Origin: CAYUVF01 sp964448045 | GTDB taxonomy: Bacteria > Bacteroidota > Rhodothermia > Rhodothermales > Salinibacteraceae | Assembly (NCBI GenBank): GCA_964448045.1 | Contig: CAYUVF010000076.1 | Span: 1 to 13,651, forward strand | Direction of reading: 5' to 3' | Length of the DNA: 13,651 nucleotides | Part shown: positions 1 to 6,753 of the stretch, piece after piece | How positions within the stretch are numbered: position 1 is the first letter of the stretch | How the letters are laid out: every line of letters begins with the position of its first letter | Notes under the pieces: model-generated | The model's input: the letters and a program-made list of their open reading frames with translations, nothing else | Databases searched by the model: none | What the model was told of the DNA's origin: nothing | Position numbers and translations under genes: made by a program

Positions 1-54
1 CGGTCGGCTCGCCGCTGCCATGCTCTTGCTCGCCTTCAACCCTTGATCCGCATT
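1..54 (+). mobile_element. 3' end of an insertion sequence (left copy of the terminal inverted repeat)
   Basis: Positions 4-54 recur exactly, reverse-complemented, at 13601-13651, and identity stops abruptly at position 55. One frame inside the repeat (2-46) reads GRLAAAMLLLAFNP and then TGA, and 8 bases later the repeat ends. A short hydrophobic C-terminus closing just before a sharp repeat boundary fits the 3' end of an IS transposase plus its terminal repeat. The IS family cannot be named from so little sequence. The element lies mostly outside the window, and whether the two copies form a composite transposon cannot be seen. Confidence 0.6.
2..46 (+). CDS. Probable transposase, C-terminal 14 residues only
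   Basis: This is a partial frame that enters from the left edge and ends at TGA 44-46. Its last residues, RLAAAMLLLAFNP, are repeated at the other end of the window on the opposite strand. The assignment to a transposase rests on the inverted-repeat context rather than on a recognisable motif, because only the tail is present. It could instead be the tail of any protein in a repeated element. Confidence 0.4.
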   Translation, partial: GRLAAAMLLLAFNP

Positions 55-79
55 AGAACGGTTCTACAAGCCGCCTCAA

Positions 80-565
80 TCAATCTTCTGACAAGATGCG
101 GGCGCGCAAGGCGGGGGCAATCCAGAAGCCGGCTTCTTCCTGCAGCCGGTCGAGAGCATCGCGGAGTGAGGCGAGTTCGCCCATCCGGTGGGCCTTGAGC
201 AGCACACCGATCGCCCCAGTGATCGGCAGGTTCAGCGTACGGGCGCGCTTTCGGCCTTCTTGCTCGTCGAGCAGGAGGAGCGAGGCATCTACCTCGACAG
301 CGAGTGCGATGGCTTCCGCCTCCCCCTGGTCGAGGTCTCGGCGCAGCGTACGGATCAGGGCGGCATCGCTGGGCGCTTGCACGACGATCCATGCTGCGTC
401 GATGGCATCCTTCAGCGCATCCGCGCCGGGGCGGGACGAATGGATCTGCAGTTCGTCCTGCACGGCGGGCGGGATGAGCACGCGACCGAACTGTGCGCGA
501 ACCAGGCTAAGGTGGCCGATGATGCTCAGGTTGAGAAGCGGCGACGTGTTGCTGACAACAGGCAT
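80..565 (-). CDS. PIN-domain (DUF3368) toxin
   Basis: This is a 161-residue protein of the DUF3368 branch of the PIN-domain superfamily, whose members are Mg2+-dependent ribonucleases and usually the toxins of toxin-antitoxin pairs. Visible family marks are the N-terminal VVSNTSPLLNL strand (residues 3-13), GEAEAIALA (81-89) and LLLDEQEGR (97-105). ITGAIGVLLKAHRMGEL follows near 115-131. E82/E84 and D100 would supply the acidic metal site. The first PIN acid, usually D in other PIN clades, is N6 here, a substitution I recall as common in DUF3368. The gene lies 42 bp downstream of a UPF0175 gene on the same strand, the usual partner for DUF3368, so the two probably form one autoregulated operon. 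The length is complete. The RNA target is unknown. Confidence 0.85.
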   Translation of the reverse strand: MPVVSNTSPLLNLSIIGHLSLVRAQFGRVLIPPAVQDELQIHSSRPGADALKDAIDAAWIVVQAPSDAALIRTLRRDLDQGEAEAIALAVEVDASLLLLDEQEGRKRARTLNLPITGAIGVLLKAHRMGELASLRDALDRLQEEAGFWIAPALRARILSED

Positions 566-607
566 GCGACAGCGGAAAAAGAGGGGAGAGGTCAGTGCAA
601 AAAAGCG

Positions 608-868
608 TTACTCCAACTCGTCTCCATCGCGGGCATACGCCAGGTCCTCGCTGAGCTCCTCCGCGCCATAATGCCGCTCGACGCCGCGCGCGCCGAGCAA
701 TTGGGCAAAGGCAAACTTATCCAGGGCGGCCAGCTCGCGGGCTTTTCCAAACGACAGCATCCCTTCGCGGTAGAGCGTGAGGGCGAGTTCGCGCCGTAGT
801 TCTTCTTCCTTGCGCCCTTCCGGAAGCGTAATCGCATCGGCCACCGAGCGGGGAATGTGGAGGTGCAT
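608..868 (-). CDS. UPF0175-family antitoxin
   Basis: This is a small protein of 86 residues with the UPF0175 pattern: an N-terminal strand (MHLHIPRSV), then LYREGMLSFGKARELAALDKF, then QLLGARGVERHYGAEELSEDL. Family members are proposed DNA-binding antitoxins, and the GKA-x-ELA region is the HTH-like core. I chose the ATG at 868 because it puts the IP-containing strand at the very N-terminus, as in relatives. An in-frame ATG at 886 (MAHPRD) is possible and neither has a convincing Shine-Dalgarno. The frame stays open further upstream to 1159, but that part does not look like protein. It precedes the PIN toxin gene, giving the usual antitoxin-first order. Confidence 0.8.
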   Translation of the reverse strand: MHLHIPRSVADAITLPEGRKEEELRRELALTLYREGMLSFGKARELAALDKFAFAQLLGARGVERHYGAEELSEDLAYARDGDELE

Positions 869-1003
869 GTCACGGGGATGAGCCATCGCCAGTACCGGTT
901 GATTGGGGAACGTAAATCTTCCTTCCATAAAATGCATGGATGAGGGGAATGGGTCCTCCTTCCAAAAAATGAAAAGAGGAGTGCTACGCACGGGCACCAT
1001 GTA

Positions 1004-1237
1004 GTGACGATGGGGGTGACAACAAGGAGCGCCCGGCGAGGAGCTTACCACGCGGGAGGCCGCCGAACTGCTCAACGTCTCCCGGCCGCACCTCGTGAGG
1101 CTGCTGGAAGAAGGAGCTATTCCCTTTCGCCTATTCCCTTTCACGAAGTGGCCACGCATCAGCGGGTGCGCGCGTCGCGTCTGCCTGGCAACGGCAAGGT
1201 GGGGATTGTGGAAATACAGTCGCGCCGCACCGCTTAA
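1004..1237 (+). pseudogene. Broken excisionase-type HTH (antitoxin-like) gene
   Basis: Two overlapping frames together spell an excisionase/MerR-like DNA-binding domain. The frame through 1038-1118 reads EELTTREAAELLNVSRPHL, then VRLLEEGAIPF. The frame from 1133 reads IPFHEVATHQRVRASRL and ends at TAA 1235-1237. The switch falls exactly on a 14-bp tandem duplication (1117-1130, 1131-1144). Removing one copy joins the frames as LLEEG-AIPF-HEVATHQRVRAS, the expected order for this family. The first frame also has an in-frame stop at 1017 and no good start, while ATG 1004 lies in the second frame, so a further frameshift near 1030 is likely. Such domains are often antitoxins to PIN or RES-type toxins. 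No partner remains here. Confidence 0.7.
1117..1144 (+). repeat. 14-bp tandem duplication disrupting the HTH gene
   Basis: Two adjacent 14-bp copies, ctattccctttcgc (1117-1130) and ctattccctttcac (1131-1144), differ at one base. The added 14 bases shift the reading frame of the surrounding HTH domain. This is the direct cause of at least one frameshift in that pseudogene. Confidence 0.85.
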
Positions 1238-1268
1238 AAAGCGTGCGGATCTTTTAACAATCGCATCG

Positions 1269-1302
1269 CTTAATTAAAAATATATACTTCAGTTTAAATA
1301 AG
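1269..1302 (+). promoter_or_regulatory. AT-rich inverted repeat, putative fic promoter/operator
   Basis: The arms cttaattaaa (1269-1278) and tttaaataag (1293-1302) are inverted copies matching at 9 of 10 positions, with a 14-bp AT-rich spacer containing tatatact. The element lies 10 bp ahead of the fic GTG in a locally AT-rich stretch, as expected for a promoter. The Fic protein carries a C-terminal winged-helix-like region, so self-binding here is possible. That regulatory link is inference. Confidence 0.4.
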
Positions 1303-1312
1303 GCTATGTGTC

Positions 1313-2482
1313 GTGCTAACGACTCCCTCGAAAAATCCGGACGCCGTTCACCTTGCGGACTTTAATCCCGGCCGGGACGTACAGCAGACAACAGGCTATG
1401 CTGCGTTTATTCCGGCGCCGGTGAACCGCGGGTGGACGTGGAACGATCCCCGCATCCATACGCTGCTGGAGGAGGCCACGCGAGCGCTGGTCCAGCTGGA
1501 TGCCTTCTCGCGCATCGTGCCCGACGTAGACCTCTTCATCCGGCTGCACGTGGTGAAGGAGGCGACCGACTCCAGCCGAATCGAGGGCACGCGCACCGAG
1601 ATGGACGAAGTCCTCCGGCCCGAGGAGGAGGTCATGCCCGAGCGGCGCGACGACTGGGAGGAAGTTCAGAACTACGTCCAGGCGATGAATGAAGCCATCG
1701 ACGCGCTGGACGACCTGCCCCTCTCGACGCGCTTGCTGCGCCAGACGCACCGCACGCTGATGAGCGGCGTCCGCGGCCAGAACAAGCAGCCCGGCGCGTA
1801 CCGCACGAGCCAGAACTGGATCGGCGGGGCGAGCCTGGCCGATGCGGTCTTTATCCCACCGCCGCCCAACGAGGTACCGGCGCTGATGAGCGACCTGGAG
1901 ACATTCTGGCACAACACGTCCATCCAGGTGCCGCATCTCATCCGCATCGCCATCAGCCACTACCAGTTTGAGACCATCCACCCGTTTCTGGATGGCAACG
2001 GGCGCATCGGGCGGCTGCTCATCACGCTCTACCTGATGGTGCACCGGTTCCTGCGCAAACCGTCGCTCTACCTGTCCAGTTACATCGAGCGGCATCGGTC
2101 GGCCTACTACGACGCGCTGCGGCGCGTGAGCACGAGTGGGGATATGGGGCACTGGATTCGGTTCTTTCTGGTGGCCGTGCGCGACACGGCGCAAGCGGGG
2201 ACCGAGACGTTCGAGGCGATCCTGGCGCTGCGGGAGCGCATGGAAAAGCACGCGCTTGCGCTTGGGCAGAAGGCCGGCAACGCGCGGAAGCTGCTCACGC
2301 TGCTGTACCGCCAGCCATCCGTGCGGGTGAAGGACGTGGCGGAGCACCTGGACGTGACGTACCCGACCGCCGCCAGCCTCGTAGCCGACTTCGAGGACCG
2401 GGGCATCCTTCACGAGACGACCGGCAACGCCCGCAACCGCCGTTACCTGTTCCGCGAGTACCTTAACCTGTTCACGCGATAG
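1313..2482 (+). CDS. fic: Fic-family protein (predicted AMP-transferase)
   Basis: This 389-residue protein contains the Fic core motif HPFLDGNGRIGRLL (H223 to R231 and onward), which binds ATP and positions the catalytic histidine for transfer of AMP to target hydroxyls. An inhibitory-helix motif of the [S/T]xxxE[G/N] type, SSRIEG (S87-G92), lies N-terminal to the core, so this is a class II, self-inhibited Fic protein. An N-terminal FIDO-associated region (about 35-110) precedes the Fic domain (about 135-290). The C-terminus (about 322-385) looks like a winged helix (VKDVAEHLDVTYPTAASLVADF). This is the common Fic-plus-wHTH layout of about 370-390 residues and is full length. The start is GTG 1313. 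An ATG at 1306 is in another frame and soon stops. Target unknown. Confidence 0.93.
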   Translation: MLTTPSKNPDAVHLADFNPGRDVQQTTGYAAFIPAPVNRGWTWNDPRIHTLLEEATRALVQLDAFSRIVPDVDLFIRLHVVKEATDSSRIEGTRTEMDEVLRPEEEVMPERRDDWEEVQNYVQAMNEAIDALDDLPLSTRLLRQTHRTLMSGVRGQNKQPGAYRTSQNWIGGASLADAVFIPPPPNEVPALMSDLETFWHNTSIQVPHLIRIAISHYQFETIHPFLDGNGRIGRLLITLYLMVHRFLRKPSLYLSSYIERHRSAYYDALRRVSTSGDMGHWIRFFLVAVRDTAQAGTETFEAILALRERMEKHALALGQKAGNARKLLTLLYRQPSVRVKDVAEHLDVTYPTAASLVADFEDRGILHETTGNARNRRYLFREYLNLFTR

Positions 2483-2495
2483 GCCGCTGATGGGC

Positions 2496-2515
2496 ACGCG
2501 GCGGTTCCGCCGCGT
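2496..2515 (+). terminator. GC-rich hairpin after fic
   Basis: The perfect 9-bp stem acgcggcgg / ccgccgcgt around TT lies 13 bp past the fic stop and ahead of the abiE promoter. Only a weak T-containing tail follows, so it may be an imperfect intrinsic terminator. A related hairpin occurs at 6671-6689. Confidence 0.45.
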
Positions 2516-2541
2516 TCGGTCCCTTGCGCGTCCTGGGAAGC

Positions 2542-2589
2542 TGTCCGGAAACCTACATGGCTACAGATAAATATATAGGATACCGGACA
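2542..2589 (+). promoter_or_regulatory. Inverted repeat at the abiE promoter, putative AbiEi operator
   Basis: The arms 2542-2558 and 2573-2589 are inverted copies matching at 14 of 17 positions, with outermost tgtccgg / ccggaca perfect and a 14-bp spacer. The spacer and inner arm hold the AT-rich agataaatatatagga, a likely promoter core. The right arm ends 4 bp before the abiEi GTG. AbiEi antitoxins studied elsewhere bind inverted repeats at their own promoter and repress it, so this is a plausible autoregulatory operator. Confidence 0.65.
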
Positions 2590-2593
2590 CTAC

Positions 2594-3214
2594 GTGCACA
2601 GCAAATCCCCCATAATGCCTACCGAGATGGACGCGGTGCGAGACATGGCCCGGGAGCGCGGGCTGCTGCGGCCGCGCGATCTTGAGGCTGAAGGGCTGCC
2701 GCCTCGCTATCTGCGCCGCCTCCATGAGCGCGGCGAGCTGGAGCGCATCGGGCGGGGGCTGTATCGGGACCCCGACGCGCCTGTGACGGCGCACCACAGC
2801 CTGGCTGTCACGGCCAAGCGGTACCCCGATATGGTGGTGTGCCTGCTCTCGGCGCTGCAATACCACGAGCTGACCACCCAGTGGCCCCGGGCGGTTTGGG
2901 TGGCGCGCGACCAGGGCGCCTGGGAACCTGCCGACCCGCCGGTGACGCTCCGGCTGGTACGCATGTCCGGCCCCGCGCTGGAGGCGGGCGTCGAGGAGCA
3001 CGTCATCGAGCACGTGCCCGTGAAGATCTTCGGGCCGGCCAAGACCGTGGCCGACTGCTTCAAGTTCAGAAACCAGATCGGGCTGGATGTAGCCATCGAG
3101 GCGCTCCGGGACTATCACCAGCAGCAGGCCGGTACCATGGATGCGCTGTGGCACTACGCCGACATCTGCCGCGTCACCACCGTGATCCGACCCTACATGG
3201 AGGCCATCGTATGA
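2594..3214 (+). CDS. abiEi: AbiEi-type antitoxin (type IV toxin-antitoxin)
   Basis: This 206-residue protein has the AbiEi layout. An N-terminal winged helix (about 12-60) includes GLLRPRDLEAEGLPPRYLRR and RIGRGLYRDP. A C-terminal antitoxin domain includes VCLLSALQYHELT (82-94) and KIFGPAKTVADCFKFRNQIG (144-163). AbiEi represses the operon and counteracts AbiEii. The frame can start at GTG 2594 or at ATG 2615 (MPTEMDAV), and the ATG is equally credible because the winged helix begins after it. The stop overlaps the start of the next gene in an ATGA, so the two genes are translationally coupled. The inverted repeat just upstream fits autoregulation. AbiE systems act in phage abortive infection and plasmid stabilisation. 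Confidence 0.92.
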   Translation: MHSKSPIMPTEMDAVRDMARERGLLRPRDLEAEGLPPRYLRRLHERGELERIGRGLYRDPDAPVTAHHSLAVTAKRYPDMVVCLLSALQYHELTTQWPRAVWVARDQGAWEPADPPVTLRLVRMSGPALEAGVEEHVIEHVPVKIFGPAKTVADCFKFRNQIGLDVAIEALRDYHQQQAGTMDALWHYADICRVTTVIRPYMEAIV

Positions 3215-4065
3215 GCTGGTCCAACGTCGCGGCATCGGTAAGGCAGCGCCTTCTGAACCGGGCCCGGGAAGAGGGGGAAGATTTCCAGCGGCTCCTGGTG
3301 CGTTATGCGCTCGAACGCTTGCTTCACCGAATGACTCTGTCTGACTGGGACGATCAGTTCGTGCTCAAAGGGGCGTTCACGTTTCTGCTGTGGGAGGGGA
3401 CGCTGCACCGTCCCACGCGCGATCTCGACCTGATGGGGTATGGGCCGCCCGAGCCCCGCGCTGTCGAAGACGTCTTCCGGGCGATTGTGAAGATCGACGA
3501 GGGGCCCGACGATGGGCTCCGCGTGAAGCTCATGGCCGATCTGGGCTCGGCGCGCATTCCGCTCCAGATTGACGTGGGGTTTGGCGATGCCATCACGCCC
3601 GACCCCGAGTCCGCCACGTTCCCGGCGCTCCTGGAGTTTCCGGCGCCGCAGATCCGGATCTATCCGCGCGAGTCGGTTGTAGCGGAAAAGCTGCACGGGA
3701 TGGTGCTGTTCGGCATCGCCACCAGCCGAATGAAAGATTTCTACGATATCCGGTACCTAGCCCAGCGATTCGCGTTCGAGGGACCGGCGTTGACAGCGGC
3801 TATCACGGCGACGTTCGAGCGGCGGGAGACGCCGCTTCCGGAGGAGGTCCCGCAGGCGCTCACGTCAACGTTTGCTGACGACGCAGGGAAGCAGCAGCAG
3901 TGGACCGCGTTTCTTCGCCGTACCGGGCTCGCAGAGAAGACGCTGGAGCTACCCGCCGTGATCAACACGCTTCGGGGCTTTCTGCTGCCTCCACTCGATG
4001 CGTGTGCCCGTGAATTGGCTTTTGAGCACGCATGGCAGCCGGGTGGACCGTGGAAAGCTGAGTAG
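3211..4065 (+). CDS. abiEii: AbiEii-type nucleotidyltransferase toxin
   Basis: This 284-residue protein is from the AbiEii branch of the DNA polymerase beta-like nucleotidyltransferases, toxins of type IV toxin-antitoxin systems. Visible motifs in order are VLKGAFTFLLW (51-61), RPTRDLDLMGYG (67-78, with metal-binding D71 and D73) and LQIDVGFGDAI (118-128, D121). Next come ESVVAEKLHGMVLFG (154-168, K160) and SRMKDFYDI (172-180). The ATG at 3211 overlaps the abiEi stop, and the frame staying open upstream is only an accident of high GC. All catalytic motifs are intact and the length is normal. Some relatives block tRNA by adding nucleotides, but the substrate of this one cannot be read from sequence. 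Confidence 0.92.
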   Translation: MSWSNVAASVRQRLLNRAREEGEDFQRLLVRYALERLLHRMTLSDWDDQFVLKGAFTFLLWEGTLHRPTRDLDLMGYGPPEPRAVEDVFRAIVKIDEGPDDGLRVKLMADLGSARIPLQIDVGFGDAITPDPESATFPALLEFPAPQIRIYPRESVVAEKLHGMVLFGIATSRMKDFYDIRYLAQRFAFEGPALTAAITATFERRETPLPEEVPQALTSTFADDAGKQQQWTAFLRRTGLAEKTLELPAVINTLRGFLLPPLDACARELAFEHAWQPGGPWKAE

Positions 4066-4199
4066 ATTCGGCGTAGGAGCGGCCTCGTCCTGGGACCGCA
4101 GGGGATCGGCCGACGCCCAGGCGGAAGAAGGAGCGGTGCCGTATCTTCCGCGCTGCGCATCCCAACCCCTCGTGTGCCCTCCACTAACAGTCCACGCTC

Positions 4200-5357
4200 A
4201 TGCCCCTCGTTTCCATCGAACTCCGTCGTGACGCCCTCTACGAACAGGTCTGGACGACGCCCATCAGCCGGCTTGCGCAAACGTACGGCCTCTCCGACAA
4301 CGGGCTGCGGAAGATCTGCCGGAAGCTACACGTTCCCACGCCGGGGCGCGGCTACTGGGCCAAGCGCCAGCACGGCCGCGACGTCGTGCCCACCCCGCTG
4401 CCCGAACGTCCCGAGGACGCTCCGGATACGCATGTGATCCACCTCCGGCCTGTCGCGTCGGAGGACAAGGCCCGCGACGAGCCGCCCGCCGCGAAGGTCG
4501 CCCACGCGCCTGTGCTGAAGGTGCCACCTATTACGGTGCCGTCGCGCCTCCGCGCGCCGCATCCGCTGGTCGCTCGCACGCGGGAGGCATTCAAAGAGGC
4601 CGTTACCGATCAGTACGGACGGAGGTGTCCGGCAGAGGGCCTTCACGTGATGGTAGGTCCAGATCAGGTGCGGCGGGCCCTACGCATACTGAATGCGCTG
4701 CTGAAGGGGGCAGAGCGGCTCGGTTTTGACATAGGCACGACGCCCGGCCGGCGCAGAGCCCAGTCGTATTTTGCGATTGAGGACGAGCGGGTGTATTTCC
4801 GGATGACCGAGCGCCTGCGGCGGGAGGAGCACACGGCCGATCCAGCAGAGCCGTCGTGGGCCCAGCGCAAATGGGACTATTTCCTGACGGGGCGGCTCCG
4901 GATCGAGTTGGTCGGCGCGCATGGCCCCGGACGAAAGCGGTGGTCGGATGGCACGCGGCAGCGCCTCGAGGACCAACTGGCTTCAGTGTTGGAGGGCGCC
5001 TACGCCGCCGCTCAGGGCGCGAAACGGTGGCGCGAAGAGATCGAGCGAAGAGAGCGGGCGTGGGAAGCGGAACGGCGCCGAAAACAGGAAGCTGCCGAGC
5101 GCCAGGCCGCCGAGGCCGCACGGCGCCGCGCCCTTGAGGCGCAGGCCCACCGGTGGACGCAGAGCCAGGCGCTATCCGCCTACCTCGACGCGGTGAAGCG
5201 GCAGGCCGATGCCGCCACGCTTCCTCCCGACGCGCAAAAGGCCTACGAGGCCTGGATGGCATGGGCCCGAAAGCACGCCCGCCGGCTGGACCCGCTATCG
5301 GACGGACTGCCCGCTGAGCCTGGGTCCTCGGATAGGGCAGCGAACAGCGCCGATTGA
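4200..5357 (+). CDS. Conserved protein of unknown function with N-terminal HTH and C-terminal coiled coil
   Basis: This 385-residue protein begins RRDALYEQVWTTPISRLAQ (9-27), followed by YGLSDNGLRKICRKLHVPTPGRGYW up to about residue 53. I recognise that block as the signature of a widespread uncharacterised family. It looks like a helix-turn-helix that may bind DNA. A variable proline-rich stretch (about 60-120) links it to a middle region (about 121-265) with aromatic-rich strands (SYFAIEDERVYFRMTERL, WDYFLTGRLRIELV). A charged coiled coil (about 275-320) contains many E, R, A and K residues. No catalytic motif, signal peptide or membrane segment is seen. It begins 134 bp after abiEii on the same strand and could be transcribed with it. 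Its position beside AbiE suggests a defence or mobile-element role, but that is inference. Confidence 0.75.
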   Translation: MPLVSIELRRDALYEQVWTTPISRLAQTYGLSDNGLRKICRKLHVPTPGRGYWAKRQHGRDVVPTPLPERPEDAPDTHVIHLRPVASEDKARDEPPAAKVAHAPVLKVPPITVPSRLRAPHPLVARTREAFKEAVTDQYGRRCPAEGLHVMVGPDQVRRALRILNALLKGAERLGFDIGTTPGRRRAQSYFAIEDERVYFRMTERLRREEHTADPAEPSWAQRKWDYFLTGRLRIELVGAHGPGRKRWSDGTRQRLEDQLASVLEGAYAAAQGAKRWREEIERRERAWEAERRRKQEAAERQAAEAARRRALEAQAHRWTQSQALSAYLDAVKRQADAATLPPDAQKAYEAWMAWARKHARRLDPLSDGLPAEPGSSDRAANSAD

Positions 5358-5870
5358 AAGCGGCATGTTGATTGAAAGAGACGCACGGGCCGGAGGGGGC
5401 GCGCACTGCCACGGCGGCCCCCTGCCTGATGGCACAGGGCCACGCGCGCCACAACGCGCCTCGGGTGCCGAGGTCGTACGGAGCTGCCCTTCGCCTCTCT
5501 CCTGACCTACCGGCCTGCCGACTGATCTATCTCACCGACTGGCGCTCTACGGCCAGCACGGTTTCCTCTCTTATCTCAAATCTTCTTTCCGGCTGTCTCG
5601 CTGGTCTTGTCGCCGATTCTCGGCATTCCATCACTTCGCTGGGGGGTAGGGTGCTAAGGTAGGCCCGTACTCCCGGGCGCAAGGTCGTTCGTCCGCCGTG
5701 CTCCCTTCCGCGCTCCGGGCGGTCGGGCAACTGCCCCCTCTCTTCCTCCGCTTGTGCAGGTCTGCGCGGCGGGCGCCTCCACCTTGCGCCCGGTCCGTGC
5801 GGGCCAAAGATCTCGGGTACGCCCCCGGCTGGTTCTTTTCGCGTCCCGTTTATCAACTGCACAGGTGGCC
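5358..5870. other. Stretch of about 510 bp without a convincing gene
   Basis: Frames here on either strand are short, arginine/proline/serine-rich and lack family patterns, so I see no supported gene. A 9-bp direct repeat gattgaaag (5352-5360, 5370-5378) spans the end of the preceding gene. The region becomes pyrimidine-rich (5540-5620, 5730-5760). Hairpin-prone GC segments exist, but no RNA class is recognisable. It could hold a promoter for the downstream block or a plasmid control region. Nothing decisive is visible. Confidence 0.4.
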
Positions 5871-6119
5871 ATGCCTCAATCGTTTGCTCAGCATCGCCCA
5901 ACGTCCCGTTCGCTTCGCCTGCATATCGCGCCGCAGTATCCGCTCGTCTCCAAAGGGCCGCTGTGGTGGGCCGTCTTTACCGCGCCCTCGGGGCGGGAGG
6001 TGGCGCGTACGCTCGTCTCTGGCAGCAGCCGGACGCAGGCAAGGCGGCAGGCCCAACCGCACCTTCGCACGCTTCAAAAGCGCTTGCTTCAAAACCACGC
6101 AAATCCAACCGCCGCATAG
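5871..6119 (+). CDS. Small basic protein of unknown function
   Basis: This 82-residue frame starts at ATG 5871 (MPQSFAQHRPTSRSLRLHIA) and ends 2 bp before the next gene's ATG, which supports it as the first gene of a small operon. It is rich in R, Q and S with a central PLWWAVFTAPSGREVARTLV patch that looks folded. The frame is open upstream to 5754, but the earlier part is low-complexity. There is no Shine-Dalgarno. I do not recognise the family, and in very GC-rich DNA a frame this short could be chance. Confidence 0.45.
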   Translation: MPQSFAQHRPTSRSLRLHIAPQYPLVSKGPLWWAVFTAPSGREVARTLVSGSSRTQARRQAQPHLRTLQKRLLQNHANPTAA

Positions 6120-6121
6120 CC

Positions 6122-6634
6122 ATGAATATCCGTCAGCAGCTTCAGTCAGCTCCCGTGGTGGGCATTGGCGGCTCGCGGGCGCCGGGGGCGGCTTCGCTCC
6201 GGGCGCTTCGCCGTCTCCTCCCGCTCATCCCCTCCAGCACGCCCGTGTTTGTCGGGTGCGCTGCGGGCATCGACGCGGCCGTGCGTTCGGCCCGCCCAGG
6301 CGCACGGGTCTTTCGGGCGGCCAGCTCGCGGCCGGGAGCACTGGCCCGGCGCTCCATCCGGTGCGTGCGTGCCGTCGCGCAGGCCGGTGGGGTCTGGGTG
6401 TCGTTTCCGGGGCGGGCGTGTCCGCCGGGCATCCGGCCGTCGCGCTCCCCATCGGCCTGCTTCAGCGGGGGCGGGTCCGGCTCGTGGGCCTCGCTGGCGC
6501 TGGCGGCCGGGCTGGGGGCGCCGTGCCCGGTCTTTCTCCCTCGGGGTCTCCAGCCGCCGTCGGCCTTCGGCCTGCACCCGCTCGGGCGCGGCTGGTTCTG
6601 GCGCGCCGGCAGCGGGCAGCTCCAGTTACTGTAA
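6122..6634 (+). CDS. SLOG/DprA-like Rossmann-fold protein
   Basis: This 170-residue protein carries nucleotide-binding signatures of the SLOG superfamily: VVGIGGSRAPG near the N-terminus (12-22), VFVGCAAGIDAAVR (42-55), RSIRCVRAVAQAGGVWVSFP (77-96) and GGGSGSWASLALAAGLGAPC (116-135). The glycine motifs after strands match a Rossmann-like fold that binds nucleotide-derived ligands. SLOG proteins include DprA and LOG-type enzymes and also sensors in anti-phage systems. Here the protein is single-domain with no effector attached. It begins 2 bp after the small upstream gene, implying co-expression, and sits in a block that also contains a Rad52-like protein. I infer a role in plasmid or phage DNA handling or in nucleotide sensing. 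Ligand and activity are unknown. Confidence 0.7.
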   Translation: MNIRQQLQSAPVVGIGGSRAPGAASLRALRRLLPLIPSSTPVFVGCAAGIDAAVRSARPGARVFRAASSRPGALARRSIRCVRAVAQAGGVWVSFPGRACPPGIRPSRSPSACFSGGGSGSWASLALAAGLGAPCPVFLPRGLQPPSAFGLHPLGRGWFWRAGSGQLQLL

Positions 6635-6670
6635 CCGCCTTCGCCCCCCTTTGCATCCCTCGTGTCGTAC

Positions 6671-6689
6671 GCGGCGGCTGTTCCGCCGC
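6671..6689 (+). terminator. GC-rich hairpin after the SLOG gene
   Basis: A perfect 7-bp stem, gcggcgg / ccgccgc, with a 5-base loop lies 36 bp after the SLOG stop and ahead of the next gene. It shares the gcggcgg...ttccgccgc core with the hairpin after fic (2496-2515). There is no T tract, so it may be a weak terminator or a small dispersed palindrome. Confidence 0.35.
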
Positions 6690-6753
6690 ACCTGTAGTAC
6701 CCGGAGCAATCCGGCTCATGTTCACATCCGTTCACCTAAACCCTTTCGGTCCC

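Noticed and set aside
1316..2497. A 393-codon open frame on the minus strand opposite fic
   Set aside because: It is the mirror of a high-GC gene with the clear Fic motif on the other strand, and its translation shows no family pattern.
5352..5378. Two copies of gattgaaag, resembling the end of some CRISPR repeats
   Set aside because: Only two 9-bp copies 18 bp apart, one overlapping a coding end, with no spacers or further repeats and no cas genes.
4603..5454. A 283-codon minus-strand frame opposite the HTH/coiled-coil gene
   Set aside because: It is Arg/Pro-rich, without motifs, and antisense to a gene with a recognisable N-terminal family block.
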